A stretch of 64,000 bases of DNA from Candidatus Acidiferrum typicum (GTDB lineage: Bacteria > Acidobacteriota > Terriglobia > Acidiferrales > UBA7541): contig JAOAPV010000047.1 in the NCBI GenBank assembly GCA_025463055.1, positions 62,001-126,000 of the forward strand, given 5' to 3'. A model generated the notes under the pieces. It had not been told where the DNA came from, searched no databases, and was given only the letters and a program-made list of their open reading frames with translations. Both the position numbers and the translations under genes were made by a program. Below, piece by piece: positions 44,973 to 54,551 of this stretch (position 1 is the stretch's first letter; every line of letters starts with the position of its first letter).

Positions 44973-45266
44973 ATGCATACGCGGATTCTATTTCGAGTTG
45001 TGCTGCCCGCGCTGGTGGCGCTGCCCTTGGGATTTGTGGGTTTGGCGCTGGCCGCGGAGAATGAGCCGACGGTGCCTGGGCCGTTGCTGATGCTTTTTTC
45101 GCCGGGGCTGAAATTGGCGGAACTGATTGCGCCGGGTGAGCATGGTTCGCTGGGGGCTACATTTGGGTGGTTTTTGCGCGTGGGAATTGTGGCTAATGCC
45201 GCGTATTACTTTGTGATTTTTGCGCTGCTGGCGTATTTGGTTAGTCGTCGTCGGACGGCTTCGTAA
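44973..45266 (+). CDS. small membrane protein of unknown function (97 aa)
   Basis: The frame opens at a TTG at 44928 but the ATG at 44973 gives a normal membrane start. The 97-residue product has a first hydrophobic segment (RVVLPALVALPLGFVGLALA), a second moderately hydrophobic one (VPGPLLMLFSPGLKLAELIA), and a third (VANAAYYFVIFALLAYLVSR) ending in RRRT, which places the C-terminus in the cytoplasm. No family is recognised. It is transcribed away from the M24 peptidase gene. Confidence 0.5.
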   Translation: MHTRILFRVVLPALVALPLGFVGLALAAENEPTVPGPLLMLFSPGLKLAELIAPGEHGSLGATFGWFLRVGIVANAAYYFVIFALLAYLVSRRRTAS

Positions 45267-45347
45267 TACCGAACGTCTCGCTTCGCTCGCTGGGACGCGC
45301 TAAAGCACGCCCCTACACCACCCTGCCAAGCTCCTGAATATTAGGAC

Positions 45348-45368
45348 GGGCACGGCTGTGCCGTGCCC
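45348..45368. repeat. small intergenic palindrome
   Basis: GGGCACGG and CCGTGCCC pair perfectly over 8 bases around a 5-base loop, between a membrane protein gene and mtnA. It lies where the transcripts of two convergent genes end, so it may act as a bidirectional terminator, although no T-run is next to it. Similar GC-rich palindromes occur at 48677 and 51634. Confidence 0.45.
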
Positions 45369-45445
45369 CTACGTCACGATGCTTTGCAGCAACCTCCATG
45401 CCACATTATCTGGGCGCACCGCCAAAATTTGCTGTGTCACGGCGC

Positions 45446-46504
45446 TTAGGCTATGGCTTTTTCGCTGGCTAGATCGCGGAGGGATTGCGTGTATGGGGAG
45501 CGGGCTACGCCGCGTTCGGTGAAGATGGCGGCTATGTAGCGGGCTGGCGTTACGTCGAAGGCGGGGTGGGCGGCGGGGACGTCAGGGGCGATTCGAACGC
45601 CTTGGATGTGGGTTACTTCGGCTGCGGAGCGCTCTTCGATGGGGATGTGGTCGCCATTGGGGATGGAAAGATCGAAGGTGGAGATGGGCGCGGCGATATA
45701 GAAGGGGACGTTATTTTCTCTTGCGAGGACGGCCATCTGGTAGGTGCCGATTTTATTGGCAGTGTCGCCGTTGGCGGCGATGCGGTCCGCGCCGGTAACG
45801 ATGGCGCCTACTTTTCCGGACTTCAGGAAATGGCCGACCATGTTGTCGGTAATGAGCGTTAGGGGAATGCCGCCGCGGTGCAGTTCCCAGGCGGTGAGGC
45901 GCGCGCCTTGAAGATAGGGGCGCGTTTCTGGAACCAGGACGTGGATTTTCTTTCCTTGTTCGAACGCGACACGAATTACGCCGAGGGCGGTGCCGATACC
46001 GCCGGTGGCTAGCGCGCCCGCGTTACATTGCGTCATCACTTGGCCTTCGCGTGGCATGAATTCTGCGCCGTAACGGCCGATGGCTTCGTCGGTGGCTTTC
46101 TTTTCAAGATGAATTTGTTGGGCTTCGGCTACGAGGGCTTGCCTGATTTTCGTCAGGTCGGAAGATTGCCTGGTGAGCTCGACGAAACGGGCTTTCATGC
46201 GTTCGAGTGCCCAAAACAGGTCGACGGCGGTGGGGCGGGTTTTGGCAATGACTTCGCAGATTTGCGGGAATTCCGCGCGCAATTCCTCGACGGATTTTGC
46301 GGAGGAATGCAGGACGCCTAGAGCGACGCCCATTGCGGCAGCGACGCCGATGGCGGGTGCGCCGCGGATGACCATTTCACGGATGGCGCGGGCGACTTCG
46401 CGGTAATCGGTGTAAGTGTGCGAAATTTCTTCGCCGGGAAGGCGGCGTTGGTCGAGCATTACCACGCCGCGGTCGGTCCATTCAATCGGTTGGGCTACAT
46501 ACAT
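45446..46504 (-). CDS. mtnA: S-methyl-5-thioribose-1-phosphate isomerase
   Basis: The 352-residue protein matches MtnA throughout: [20 protein letters not shown], the catalytic Cys in [20 protein letters not shown] and the Asp in [20 protein letters not shown], and the late segment [20 protein letters not shown]. The enzyme converts methylthioribose-1-phosphate to methylthioribulose-1-phosphate in the methionine salvage pathway. Length is as usual. No other salvage genes are next to it. It is on the same strand as the CPBP protease gene but about 110 bases apart, so co-transcription is uncertain. Confidence 0.95.
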   Translation of the reverse strand: MYVAQPIEWTDRGVVMLDQRRLPGEEISHTYTDYREVARAIREMVIRGAPAIGVAAAMGVALGVLHSSAKSVEELRAEFPQICEVIAKTRPTAVDLFWALERMKARFVELTRQSSDLTKIRQALVAEAQQIHLEKKATDEAIGRYGAEFMPREGQVMTQCNAGALATGGIGTALGVIRVAFEQGKKIHVLVPETRPYLQGARLTAWELHRGGIPLTLITDNMVGHFLKSGKVGAIVTGADRIAANGDTANKIGTYQMAVLARENNVPFYIAAPISTFDLSIPNGDHIPIEERSAAEVTHIQGVRIAPDVPAAHPAFDVTPARYIAAIFTERGVARSPYTQSLRDLASEKAIA

Positions 46505-46616
46505 AGGCTGGAACTATTGTAACTAACGGATGAGATGATTGCTCGGCGGGTCCCGACGAGAGCTCGACTGGCGCAGCAGGCTGCGCCCTACCAGGGAAAC
46601 CGGGAGACGAGTTCGG

Positions 46617-47558
46617 CTATTTTGTGGGGATTTGGGTGAAGCCGTGAGTGCCGATTATGGTGGCGACGGCAATCATGGAATTGTAGCCGAGATGGAGGAG
46701 AAAGCTGGCGAGGACGGTGCCTGTGTGTGCGCGCGCGAAGGTGAAGATGATTCCGACCAGAATCAGCAGGCCAACGATGCCCCAAGTCCAACCGAGTTGA
46801 GAGCCGTGCATGAGTCCGAAGAGGACGCCGGTTAGTAAAATTCCCGGAACGATGCCGAAGGACTTCGCGAAAAGGGGATAGAGATACCCTCGAAAAACGG
46901 TTTCCTCCACGAGCGGGGCGACGAGGACAGCCATAGCCATGAGCAGCATGGCGCTGCTGCGATTTTTCAGGATCTCTTCAATGGGCATCTTGTCGTTGGT
47001 ATGGACCTGCGAGCTGGCGATAAAAACAAAGATAGCCAGGCCGCATCCGGAGAGAAAGTAGGCCCAGGGATTGGCTTTGCCGGCGGAGATGTTGGATTTC
47101 AGTTTTTTCCAGCCAAGGGAGCGCCAGAACGGGACGCCGCGAAGCACGCCGAGCGTCACGTAAAGAAACAAAAAGATAGAGGCGTACCACAGGAGATTGG
47201 TGCCGAAGAGAAACTGTGGCTTATTGAGCAGGTAGCGCTCAAGTTCTTTGGGAGGCAGGCTGCGGTGCGGCGCGAAGTAGAGAATCAGCGCCATCTGCAC
47301 GAGAAAGAAGCTGGAGAGCGCGTAAAAAATGAAGACAAAGAAGTGCGGCCAAGACCAGGAGATGCGCAGGTCTTCCGGCAACGATGGGCGCGGAGTGTAG
47401 GAAGGGTTCGCCGCGGCGGCGAAGCTGATGGGATCGCCGGCGAGTTGGGAAACGGAATTTTGCGTAGAAGGAGGTTCGGACACGGCAGGCAACGAAAAGT
47501 CGTGCTCGGTATGCTCCTGTTCGGGAGAATCGGGTGGTTTGTCGTCGAAAAAGGTCAT
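46617..47558 (-). CDS. CPBP-family intramembrane metalloprotease
   Basis: The 313-residue protein has a Pro/Ser-rich soluble N-terminus of about 65 residues and six to eight hydrophobic segments. The CPBP (CAAX protease and bacteriocin-processing) motifs are seen: EExxxR in VAPLVEETVFRGYLYPLF and a later His in LTGVLFGLMHGSQLGWTW. The family cleaves substrates in the membrane; the target is unknown. Its start overlaps the stop of the upstream deoxyhypusine-synthase-like gene by four bases, so the two are translated together. Confidence 0.87.
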   Translation of the reverse strand: MTFFDDKPPDSPEQEHTEHDFSLPAVSEPPSTQNSVSQLAGDPISFAAAANPSYTPRPSLPEDLRISWSWPHFFVFIFYALSSFFLVQMALILYFAPHRSLPPKELERYLLNKPQFLFGTNLLWYASIFLFLYVTLGVLRGVPFWRSLGWKKLKSNISAGKANPWAYFLSGCGLAIFVFIASSQVHTNDKMPIEEILKNRSSAMLLMAMAVLVAPLVEETVFRGYLYPLFAKSFGIVPGILLTGVLFGLMHGSQLGWTWGIVGLLILVGIIFTFARAHTGTVLASFLLHLGYNSMIAVATIIGTHGFTQIPTK

Positions 47559-48571
47559 CGATTTTTTTTCGCTTTTTTGCCTGGCGACGTTCGCGGCCAG
47601 CCGCTCGCTAAGGCAGCGGCTACCAGCGGCAGGAGCAGTTCATGATGGCCAGTGATGGCGTAGCCGCGCGACTCCTCTCCCTTGCGGCTACGATCGGAAG
47701 CTGTGGGGCGCCTTACTACATTCTGCAACGGACGGTAGTGCTGAATAAAGTCGAAGTTGGCGGTGGTGATTGGGCGAAGCGGAAGGCCGAGGTTGCGCAC
47801 GACGGAGACGGCTTTCAAAAAAACCTCAGGCAATAGAACAGCAGAGCCCCAATTTAAATAGATGCCGCCGGGATGCATTTGTTGCACCAGGGAACAGAAG
47901 AGACGGAAATCGAGGTGCGTGGCGGAGCCGAGAGCGGCGCCGTCAGCGGTGCGGTGCATGTGAGGAATGTCCGTGCCGATGGCGAGGTGCACGGTGACGG
48001 GAATGCGAAGTTTGTAGGCGGCGGCCAAGACGCTGGAGTCCGCGTAGGGGACGTCGATTACGGCGTTGTCGAGGAATTGGCCGGCGGCTTCACCGTAGCC
48101 GAGGCGGGCGCGCATGGCAACTTTTGCAATTTGGTTGAGATACTCACCCGTTTCCGCGGCCATGCCGAATGCGCCGGCACCGAGACCGGTTTCGACGTCT
48201 TCGGAAGTGTTGCCGGCGAGGGCGATTTCGAAATCGTGGACGAGCGCGGCGCCGTTCATAGCGAGCGAGGTGATGAAGCCGCGGCGCATGAGATCGATGA
48301 GCAGAGGGCCAAGGCCGACTTTGATTACGTGGCCGCCGATGCCCCAGAGAATGGTTTTGCGCTGCTTGCGGGCCTGATGAATCGCGGCGAGGAGATTGCG
48401 GAGGTCGGCGGCGGCGAGGAAGTTGGGGAGGGAAGCGAGAAATTTGTTCAGCGAGGGATTGGCGGCGGGTGGCTTGGCAAAATCGCGCACGCTGACTTTG
48501 CTCTTGCGGGAGGAAAGCGGATAGGTCTTGAGGTTGGTGAGGGTAATGGGGCCGGTGGAGTAGACGCTCAT
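47555..48571 (-). CDS. deoxyhypusine-synthase-like protein
   Basis: The 338-residue protein resembles the deoxyhypusine synthase fold as found in bacterial relatives: an N-terminal LTNLKTYPLSSRKSKVSVRD, the NAD-site-like segment SLAMNGAALVHDFEIALAGN with TSEDVETGLGAGAFG, TVHLAIGTDIPHMHR and a C-terminal ITGHHELLLPLVAAALAS. The WGKI motif bearing the catalytic Lys of true synthases is not evident, so it probably does another reaction (homospermidine-synthase-like or unknown). It is coupled by a 4-base overlap to the CPBP protease gene. The family call is by motif memory. Confidence 0.65.
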   Translation of the reverse strand: MSVYSTGPITLTNLKTYPLSSRKSKVSVRDFAKPPAANPSLNKFLASLPNFLAAADLRNLLAAIHQARKQRKTILWGIGGHVIKVGLGPLLIDLMRRGFITSLAMNGAALVHDFEIALAGNTSEDVETGLGAGAFGMAAETGEYLNQIAKVAMRARLGYGEAAGQFLDNAVIDVPYADSSVLAAAYKLRIPVTVHLAIGTDIPHMHRTADGAALGSATHLDFRLFCSLVQQMHPGGIYLNWGSAVLLPEVFLKAVSVVRNLGLPLRPITTANFDFIQHYRPLQNVVRRPTASDRSRKGEESRGYAITGHHELLLPLVAAALASGWPRTSPGKKAKKNR

Positions 48572-48599
48572 TTAGGAGGATTCACTGTAAGGCGAAGCA

Positions 48600-48699
48600 C
48601 GCGAGAGGCGCAAGTTTAAAGCGCCTCTCGCGGTTGGAGATAGAAGCGTCTCCGCGCTTCGCGTTTCGGTGCGGTGCCGGGGCTAAAGCCCCTGGACTA
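48600..48699. repeat. cluster of three palindromes between genes
   Basis: The gap from 48572 to 48937 has no gene. It holds a 12-base perfect stem CGCGAGAGGCGC (48600..48611) with GCGCCTCTCGCG (48621..48632), a short stem GGAGA/TCTCC (48636..48653), and CCGGGGC-TAAA-GCCCC (48677..48692). The last lies in a 27-base unit at 48673..48699 that recurs near 51631. These look like REP-type dispersed palindromes and may also stop transcription between the divergent genes. Confidence 0.55.
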
Positions 48700-48937
48700 C
48701 TGTTGAAGGGGACAGCAGAGTTTGGCAACGGTGATTTTATTGCGGACCTATTCCCATCGCATCCAGAAGTATCCCGACCGCTATAGCGATTGCGATGCAC
48801 CCCGACGGCCAGGGGAAGCTAACACAGGGTTATCCGTGCGCCAACATCTTAGTAAATGCGCGCATGAAGGGGTCGATCTCGACTGCTTCCATTTCGCGTT
48901 TCAGGTTCAAGCAACGCAGATGTTATAAGATTCTAAG

Positions 48938-50581
48938 GTGAGAATTTGGCGAGCCTTGCGCTTGTTCTGCGGTGTGGCACTTTTGGCGATCGGGCTGTAC
49001 GTCGCGCGACTGATTTGGCATGGCTTTAGCACCGCTGGGGAGCCGTCCTATTTAGAAAAAACGGTGGCTCGCACGGCACGGAACCTGGCGATACCCCGGA
49101 AGGCCCGCCTCGAGGTAAACCCATGGAACGCTACGCCGGAAATTCTGAAGGAATCGCGCGAGAGCTTCCTGGACCGCTGTGCGAGCTGTCACGGTCAGGA
49201 CGGCTCGGGGCAAACCAGAGTTGGGCGTAGTCTCTACCCCAAAGTTCCAGACTTGCGGTTGCCTCGAACGCAGAATCTGACTGACGGAGAAATTCGCTAC
49301 ATTATCCGCAACGGCGTGCGATTGACAGGCATGCCCGGCTGGGCGAGCCCGCACGACGAGCAGAGCGACGACAGCTGGAAGCTGGTTCTGTTCATCCGCA
49401 GCCTGCGCCAACTAACCCCCAAAGAAAAGGAACAACAGGTAGCGATCGCAGGTTCGGCTCATTACGTTGGCTCGAGATCGTGCCAGAAGTGCCATGCGCA
49501 ACTCTACGAACACTGGCGAAAAACGCCGATGGCGAATGTGGTTCGCGATCCGCGCGAGTTTCCTGACGCCATTATTCCCGATCTTTCCACGAACAACATT
49601 GCTCGATTCCCGAAAGAGCAGGTCGCCCTGGTTTACGGCAGCGTTTGGAAACAGCGCTACTTCACGAAAAGAGGAGACGACTATTTTCCGGAACCAGCTC
49701 AGTGGGATGTGACGAACCACGTTTGGCGCCCGTATTTCGTGGCCAATGGAACCGACTGGTGGGCGACACTTTATCCCGCGGACAATATGCAGCGTCCCAC
49801 CGGACCTACGTGCGACGGATGCCACTCCGTTGATTACAACATTCACACCAAACAAGTAGCGGAGTGGAACGTGGGCTGCGAGCGCTGCCATGGCCCAGGA
49901 AGCGCGCACGTCGAGCATCCAACTCGCGGTAACACGCTAAATCCTGCGCGCATGGATTACGTCGCCGCCAGCGACACCTGTATTCAGTGCCATTCGCAAG
50001 GGCGCCCGCTCGCGAGCCCGATTGAGGGGAAATATTATGACTGGCCCGTGGGCTATCGCGTTGGGCTCAACCTGCGAGACTTCTGGCAACTGGAAGAGCA
50101 CACGCTCGGGCAAACGACCTTTACGCATTTCCCCGACGGAACAGCGCACAAGAATCGCATGCAGGGCAACGACTTCGTGCAGAGTGTGATGTACAAGCAC
50201 GGCATCACGTGCTTCAGTTGCCACGACGTGCACGGCACAGAGAACTATGCACAACTGCGAGAGCCTGCGAACAAGCTATGCCTGGATTGCCACGGCCCGA
50301 TGTCCCTAAATGGGCCGCGAACCGGTACGTTGCAGGAGCACACGCATCATAAAGACGGCTCGCCCGGGAGCCAATGTATTGCGTGCCACATGCCCAAGAT
50401 CGAGACGACCCTCGCGGACGTCAAGGTGCGGGCTCACACATTTGCTTTCATCTATCCGGTCATGACGGACAAGTACAAAGTCCCCAATCCATGCACGTCC
50501 TGTCATACGGATAAGTCCACGGCATGGGCGACAGAGGCATTGCGGCAGTGGCCGGAGCGCTCGTCTTGGCGAATGGAGTGA
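48938..50581 (+). CDS. nine-haem c-type cytochrome
   Basis: The 547-residue protein starts at GTG, with an N-terminal membrane anchor (LFCGVALLAIGLYVARLIWH). A monohaem cytochrome c domain (CASCH at residues 81 to 85, Met ligand near LTGMPGW) is followed by eight CxxCH motifs at residues 182, 292, 314, 348, 425, 448, 480 and 519, as in the cytochrome c554/NrfB-like multihaem group. Nine haems thus sit on one chain. It is likely periplasmic and membrane-bound and would move electrons from a quinol or cytochrome partner to an acceptor. The chain ends shortly after the last motif. A cupredoxin-like gene follows on the same strand, about 280 bases later. Confidence 0.9.
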   Translation: MRIWRALRLFCGVALLAIGLYVARLIWHGFSTAGEPSYLEKTVARTARNLAIPRKARLEVNPWNATPEILKESRESFLDRCASCHGQDGSGQTRVGRSLYPKVPDLRLPRTQNLTDGEIRYIIRNGVRLTGMPGWASPHDEQSDDSWKLVLFIRSLRQLTPKEKEQQVAIAGSAHYVGSRSCQKCHAQLYEHWRKTPMANVVRDPREFPDAIIPDLSTNNIARFPKEQVALVYGSVWKQRYFTKRGDDYFPEPAQWDVTNHVWRPYFVANGTDWWATLYPADNMQRPTGPTCDGCHSVDYNIHTKQVAEWNVGCERCHGPGSAHVEHPTRGNTLNPARMDYVAASDTCIQCHSQGRPLASPIEGKYYDWPVGYRVGLNLRDFWQLEEHTLGQTTFTHFPDGTAHKNRMQGNDFVQSVMYKHGITCFSCHDVHGTENYAQLREPANKLCLDCHGPMSLNGPRTGTLQEHTHHKDGSPGSQCIACHMPKIETTLADVKVRAHTFAFIYPVMTDKYKVPNPCTSCHTDKSTAWATEALRQWPERSSWRME

Positions 50582-50862
50582 CCGCTTGGCGACGAAATCA
50601 GGACCTTCTCCGAAGTCTCCTCCCACCAGCTAATGAGCCCAATGCTTGGTTCACGTTGGGGCTTAACAGATAGAACAACTTTGATGCGGTAGTTCCTTTG
50701 TGAGAATGAAAGGGAGTGGATAATTTAACAGGAAGTGCAGTGCTTCCCTCATCATTTCGATTCTGCTAATCGCTTCTCGCATGTTCTGACGCGCTGCACG
50801 CGATACCGGCCCCCGTTCAGGTCATTCCATGTTTGAGTTCTTGGAGAGGAGGGAAAACCGGA

Positions 50863-51570
50863 ATGCGACCGGCAAACGTATGCATGGCCGCCCTATCCAT
50901 TTTGTCCGTTTCAGCCGTGGTCGCGCCCGGCCCCCGCGGCGGGGCCATTATTGGAAGCGCGACCTATACAGGGACTCCACTGAAAGCTGAGCCCATCAAC
51001 CTGTCCAAGGAGCCTGTGTGCGTCAAAATGTATCCCAATGGGCTTATGACTGAGAAGGTGGTCACCGGTCCCGGCAACACGCTGCAGAATGTGGTCGTGT
51101 ACATTTCCGCCGGCTCGGACATTTCTACGGTGCCCACGACTGCGGCGAGCTTCGACCAACAGTCCTGCCACTACACCACGCACGTGCTCGCCTTTCGCGT
51201 GGGGCAGGACGTGAAGATCTCCAATAGCGACCCCTTCTCGCACAATATTCACCCTATCGCGAGAGTCAACCGTGAGTGGAACAGGATGCAACCAGCGGGT
51301 ACTCCTCCCTTTTCGTACTCGTACGAAAACGAGGAGTTCATTCCCGTAAAATGCAATATTCACTCTTGGATGCAGGCTTATTTTGTCGTTCTGAAGACCG
51401 GGCATTTTGCGGTAACGGGAGAAGACGGCCGATTTACGCTGCCGGCCCTTCCCCCAGGCACCTACACTGTCACTGCCTGGCACGAGACCTACGGTACGCG
51501 CAACCAGGAAATCACCATCGTTGGCGACCAAACGGTAAAGGTTAATTTCATCTTTCAGGCAAAACCCTAA
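50863..51570 (+). CDS. exported cupredoxin-like protein with C-terminal carboxypeptidase-regulatory-like domain
   Basis: The 235-residue protein (ATG 50863, with GGAGGGAAA upstream) has a signal peptide (VCMAALSILSVSAVVAPG). A cupredoxin-like region follows with possible copper ligands: His in DPFSHNIHPI, Cys and His in PVKCNIHSWM, and Met in the same segment. This fits a type-1 copper centre of methylamine-utilisation or plastocyanin-like proteins. The C-terminus (GRFTLPALPPGTYTVTAWHE) is a carboxypeptidase-regulatory-like beta domain. It may accept electrons from the multihaem cytochrome encoded upstream, although partnership is inferred from proximity alone. Confidence 0.8.
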   Translation: MRPANVCMAALSILSVSAVVAPGPRGGAIIGSATYTGTPLKAEPINLSKEPVCVKMYPNGLMTEKVVTGPGNTLQNVVVYISAGSDISTVPTTAASFDQQSCHYTTHVLAFRVGQDVKISNSDPFSHNIHPIARVNREWNRMQPAGTPPFSYSYENEEFIPVKCNIHSWMQAYFVVLKTGHFAVTGEDGRFTLPALPPGTYTVTAWHETYGTRNQEITIVGDQTVKVNFIFQAKP

Positions 51571-51630
51571 CGAGAAACTCTATCTGGTAAGTGCCATTCG
51601 CGGGGTTCGCTGCGGATTACGTCGAGGCGG

Positions 51631-51658
51631 GGTGCCGGGGCGTAAAGCCCCTGGGCTA
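51631..51658. repeat. dispersed palindromic unit
   Basis: This 28-base unit contains GGTGCCGGGGCGTAAAGCCC and matches the unit at 48673..48699 with two or three differences. The GGGGC-GTAAA-GCCCC core is a hairpin. It lies between the convergent cupredoxin-like and uvrA genes, where a terminator is expected. Its recurrence points to a dispersed repeat family. Confidence 0.55.
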
Positions 51659-51692
51659 GACGGGCGCGGCGTCTCCACCGGATATGGTCGGT

Positions 51693-54551
51693 TTATTTTG
51701 CGGCGGTATTGTGGCCGTTGGGACTTATGCCTAAGACGCGGGCTAGGGCTTGGCCGGTGTAGGATTTTTTTGTGCGGGCGACTTGCTCGGGCGGGCCTTG
51801 CGCTACGATACGGCCGCCGCCTTCGCCGCCTTCGGGGCCGAGATCGATCACCCAGTCGGCTTGCTTGATGACGTCGAGGTGGTGCTCGATGATGAGGACG
51901 GTGTTGCCGAGAGAGACAAGGCGCTGGAGAACATCGAGCAGTTTGCGGACGTCGTCGAAATGCAGGCCGGTGGTGGGCTCGTCGAGAATGTAGAGAGTGC
52001 GGCCGGTTTGGCGCTTGGAGAGTTCGCGAGCGAGCTTAATGCGCTGGGCTTCGCCGCCGGAGAGCGTGGTGGCGGACTGCCCGAGCTGCACGTAGCCGAG
52101 GCCGACTTCGACGAGCGTGGCGAGCTTTTGCTGAACTTGCGGAATATTTTCGAGCAGCTTCAGGGCTTCGGAGGCGGGCAGATTCAGGACGTCCGAGATG
52201 GAGTGGCCTTTGAAGCGCACGGCTAGCGTTTCGGAATTGTAGCGGCGTCCGCGGCAGACTTCGCACGTGACGTACACATCCGGAAGAAAATTCATTTCGA
52301 TGCGGCGCAGGCCGTCGCCCTGGCAGGCTTCGCAGCGGCCTCCTTTTACGTTGAAGCTGAAGCGTCCGGGGCGATAGCCGCGCTCACGAGATTCGGGGAG
52401 CATGGCGAAAATTTCGCGAATGGGCGCGAAGACGCCGGTGTAGGTGGCGGGATTGGAACGCGGGGTGCGGCCGATGGGGGCCTGGTCGATCTCTATCACT
52501 TTGTCGATCTGATCGGCGCCGACGATTTCGCGATGCGCGCCGGGCGGCTCTTGCGAGCGGTAGAGTTTTTGCGCGAGGGCGCGGTAGAGAATGTCGTTGA
52601 CGAGCGTGGACTTGCCGGAGCCGGAGACTCCGGTGACGACCGTGAGCAGGCCGAGGGGAAGCGTCACGTCCACATCTTTCAGATTGTTGGCGCGGGCGCC
52701 GAGAATCTGGATGCCCTTACCATTGGGACTGCGGCGCGTTTCAGGGACGGAGATTTGGGCGGCGCCGCTTAGGTAGCGTCCGGTTAGCGATTCGGCGCTG
52801 GCGGCGATTTGCTCTGGTTTGCCGTGAGCGACGAGGTAGCCGCCGGCATCGCCCGCGCCGGGGCCGAGGTCGACGACGAAATCGGCGCGGCGAATGGTGT
52901 CTTCATCATGCTCGACAACGAGGACGGTGTTGCCTAGATTGCGAAGCTGCTCGAGGGAGCCGAGGAGGCGATCATTGTCGCGCGCGTGCAGACCGATGGA
53001 TGGCTCGTCGAGAACGTAGAGGACTCCGCGGAGGCGGGAGCCGATTTGCGTGGCGAGGCGAATGCGCTGGGCTTCGCCGCCGGAGAGCGTGGCGGCCGAG
53101 CGGTTTAGGCTTAGATAGCCTAATCCTACGGCGAGAAGAAAATCGAGGCGCTCGGCAACTTCTTCGAGCGGGCGGCCGGCGACTTCGCGCTGGCGCGGAG
53201 TGAGCTGCGAAAGAATTTTATCGACGGCAGGGCGAGCGGCGGCCAGGGAGAACGCGGTGAAATCGGCGATGGACCAACCGGCGAGCTTCACCGCGAGCGA
53301 TTCAGGACGCAGACGCTTGCCGTGGCAGACGCTGCAAAGCGTGGCGGACATGTATTGCGTCATCCATTCACGATAGGAATCGGAATTAGATTCCTGGAAA
53401 TTGCGATCCAGAAATTTCAGGACGCCGGTGAAGCGGTAGCCCTTGTCCACGCGGGCCTGCTTGCGCGTATGGTTCCCTTGTTCATTGGGCGGCGGATAGC
53501 CGTACAAAATCAGGTTCTGCACGCGCGCGGGCTGCTTCTCAAAGGGCGTTTCAAGATTGAACTGGTGGGCGTAGGCGGCGAGTTCGAGGTTGCGCTTCAA
53601 AAGCGCGGAGCCGGAACCAGGACCTAGCCCGCCGTCGAAGAGCGGGCGGGTCCAGTCCACTACGACGCGGGCGGGATCGAAATCGTATTTGGAGCCGAGA
53701 CCGTTGCAGGCCGGGCACGCGCCATAGGGAGAGTTAAAGCTGAAGGAGCGCGGCTCGAGCTGCGGGACGGAAATGCCGCAATCGGGGCAGGCGAGTTTTT
53801 CGGAGAAGACGTGGTCCTTGCCACCGACGATGGAGACGGTGACCAGACCAGAAGCTAGCTTTAGCGCGGTGACGATGGATTGCTCGAGGCGTGAAGCGAT
53901 ACCTTGTTTGACGAGCAGACGGTCGATGACGACTTCGATGGTGTGGTTCTTGCGCTTGTCGAGGACTGGCGGCGCGTCGAGTGGGTACAGCTCGCCATCG
54001 ATGCGTACGCGGACGTAGCCATCTTGCGCGAGCTTTTCCAGCTCCTTGCGATAGGCGCCTTTTCGGCCGCGGACGATGGGCGCGAGGATCATGATGCGAT
54101 CGTCGGGCTTGCAGAGGTCGCCATTGAGAATGGCTTGCACGATCTGTTCGCTGGACTGACGGGTGATGGGCTTGCCGCAATTGGGGCAATGGGGAACGCC
54201 GATGGAGCTGTAGATGACGCGCAGATAGTCGTAGATTTCCGTGATGGTGCCGACCGTGGAGCGCGGGGAGCGCGTGGTGGTTTTCTGCTCGATGGCAATG
54301 GAGGGGGAAAGCCCTTCGATCACGTCGACGTCGGGACGCTCCATCTGGTCGAGGAATTGGCGGGCGTAGGCGGAGAGGGATTCGACGTAGCGGCGCTGGC
54401 CCTCGGCGTAAATCGTGTCGAAGGCTAGGGAGGATTTGCCGGAGCCGGAGAGGCCGGTGATGACCGTGAGGGAGTTGCGGGGAATTTCGACGCTAATGTT
54501 CTTGAGATTGTGCTGGCGCGCGCCGCGGACAACGAGTTTCGTCAGGCCCAT
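51693..54551 (-). CDS. uvrA: excinuclease ABC subunit A
   Basis: The 952-residue protein is a full UvrA: Walker [14 protein letters not shown] at residues 33 to 45, the first zinc-binding part ([30 protein letters not shown]), the first signature [12 protein letters not shown], the second Walker [14 protein letters not shown], the C-terminal zinc motif ([31 protein letters not shown]) and the second signature [15 protein letters not shown]. It recognises damaged DNA in nucleotide excision repair with UvrB and UvrC. I chose the ATG at 54551, which gives the standard N-terminus ([20 protein letters not shown]); the frame is open to 54650 but the extra residues are unlike the family. Confidence 0.97.
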   Translation of the reverse strand: MGLTKLVVRGARQHNLKNISVEIPRNSLTVITGLSGSGKSSLAFDTIYAEGQRRYVESLSAYARQFLDQMERPDVDVIEGLSPSIAIEQKTTTRSPRSTVGTITEIYDYLRVIYSSIGVPHCPNCGKPITRQSSEQIVQAILNGDLCKPDDRIMILAPIVRGRKGAYRKELEKLAQDGYVRVRIDGELYPLDAPPVLDKRKNHTIEVVIDRLLVKQGIASRLEQSIVTALKLASGLVTVSIVGGKDHVFSEKLACPDCGISVPQLEPRSFSFNSPYGACPACNGLGSKYDFDPARVVVDWTRPLFDGGLGPGSGSALLKRNLELAAYAHQFNLETPFEKQPARVQNLILYGYPPPNEQGNHTRKQARVDKGYRFTGVLKFLDRNFQESNSDSYREWMTQYMSATLCSVCHGKRLRPESLAVKLAGWSIADFTAFSLAAARPAVDKILSQLTPRQREVAGRPLEEVAERLDFLLAVGLGYLSLNRSAATLSGGEAQRIRLATQIGSRLRGVLYVLDEPSIGLHARDNDRLLGSLEQLRNLGNTVLVVEHDEDTIRRADFVVDLGPGAGDAGGYLVAHGKPEQIAASAESLTGRYLSGAAQISVPETRRSPNGKGIQILGARANNLKDVDVTLPLGLLTVVTGVSGSGKSTLVNDILYRALAQKLYRSQEPPGAHREIVGADQIDKVIEIDQAPIGRTPRSNPATYTGVFAPIREIFAMLPESRERGYRPGRFSFNVKGGRCEACQGDGLRRIEMNFLPDVYVTCEVCRGRRYNSETLAVRFKGHSISDVLNLPASEALKLLENIPQVQQKLATLVEVGLGYVQLGQSATTLSGGEAQRIKLARELSKRQTGRTLYILDEPTTGLHFDDVRKLLDVLQRLVSLGNTVLIIEHHLDVIKQADWVIDLGPEGGEGGGRIVAQGPPEQVARTKKSYTGQALARVLGISPNGHNTAAK

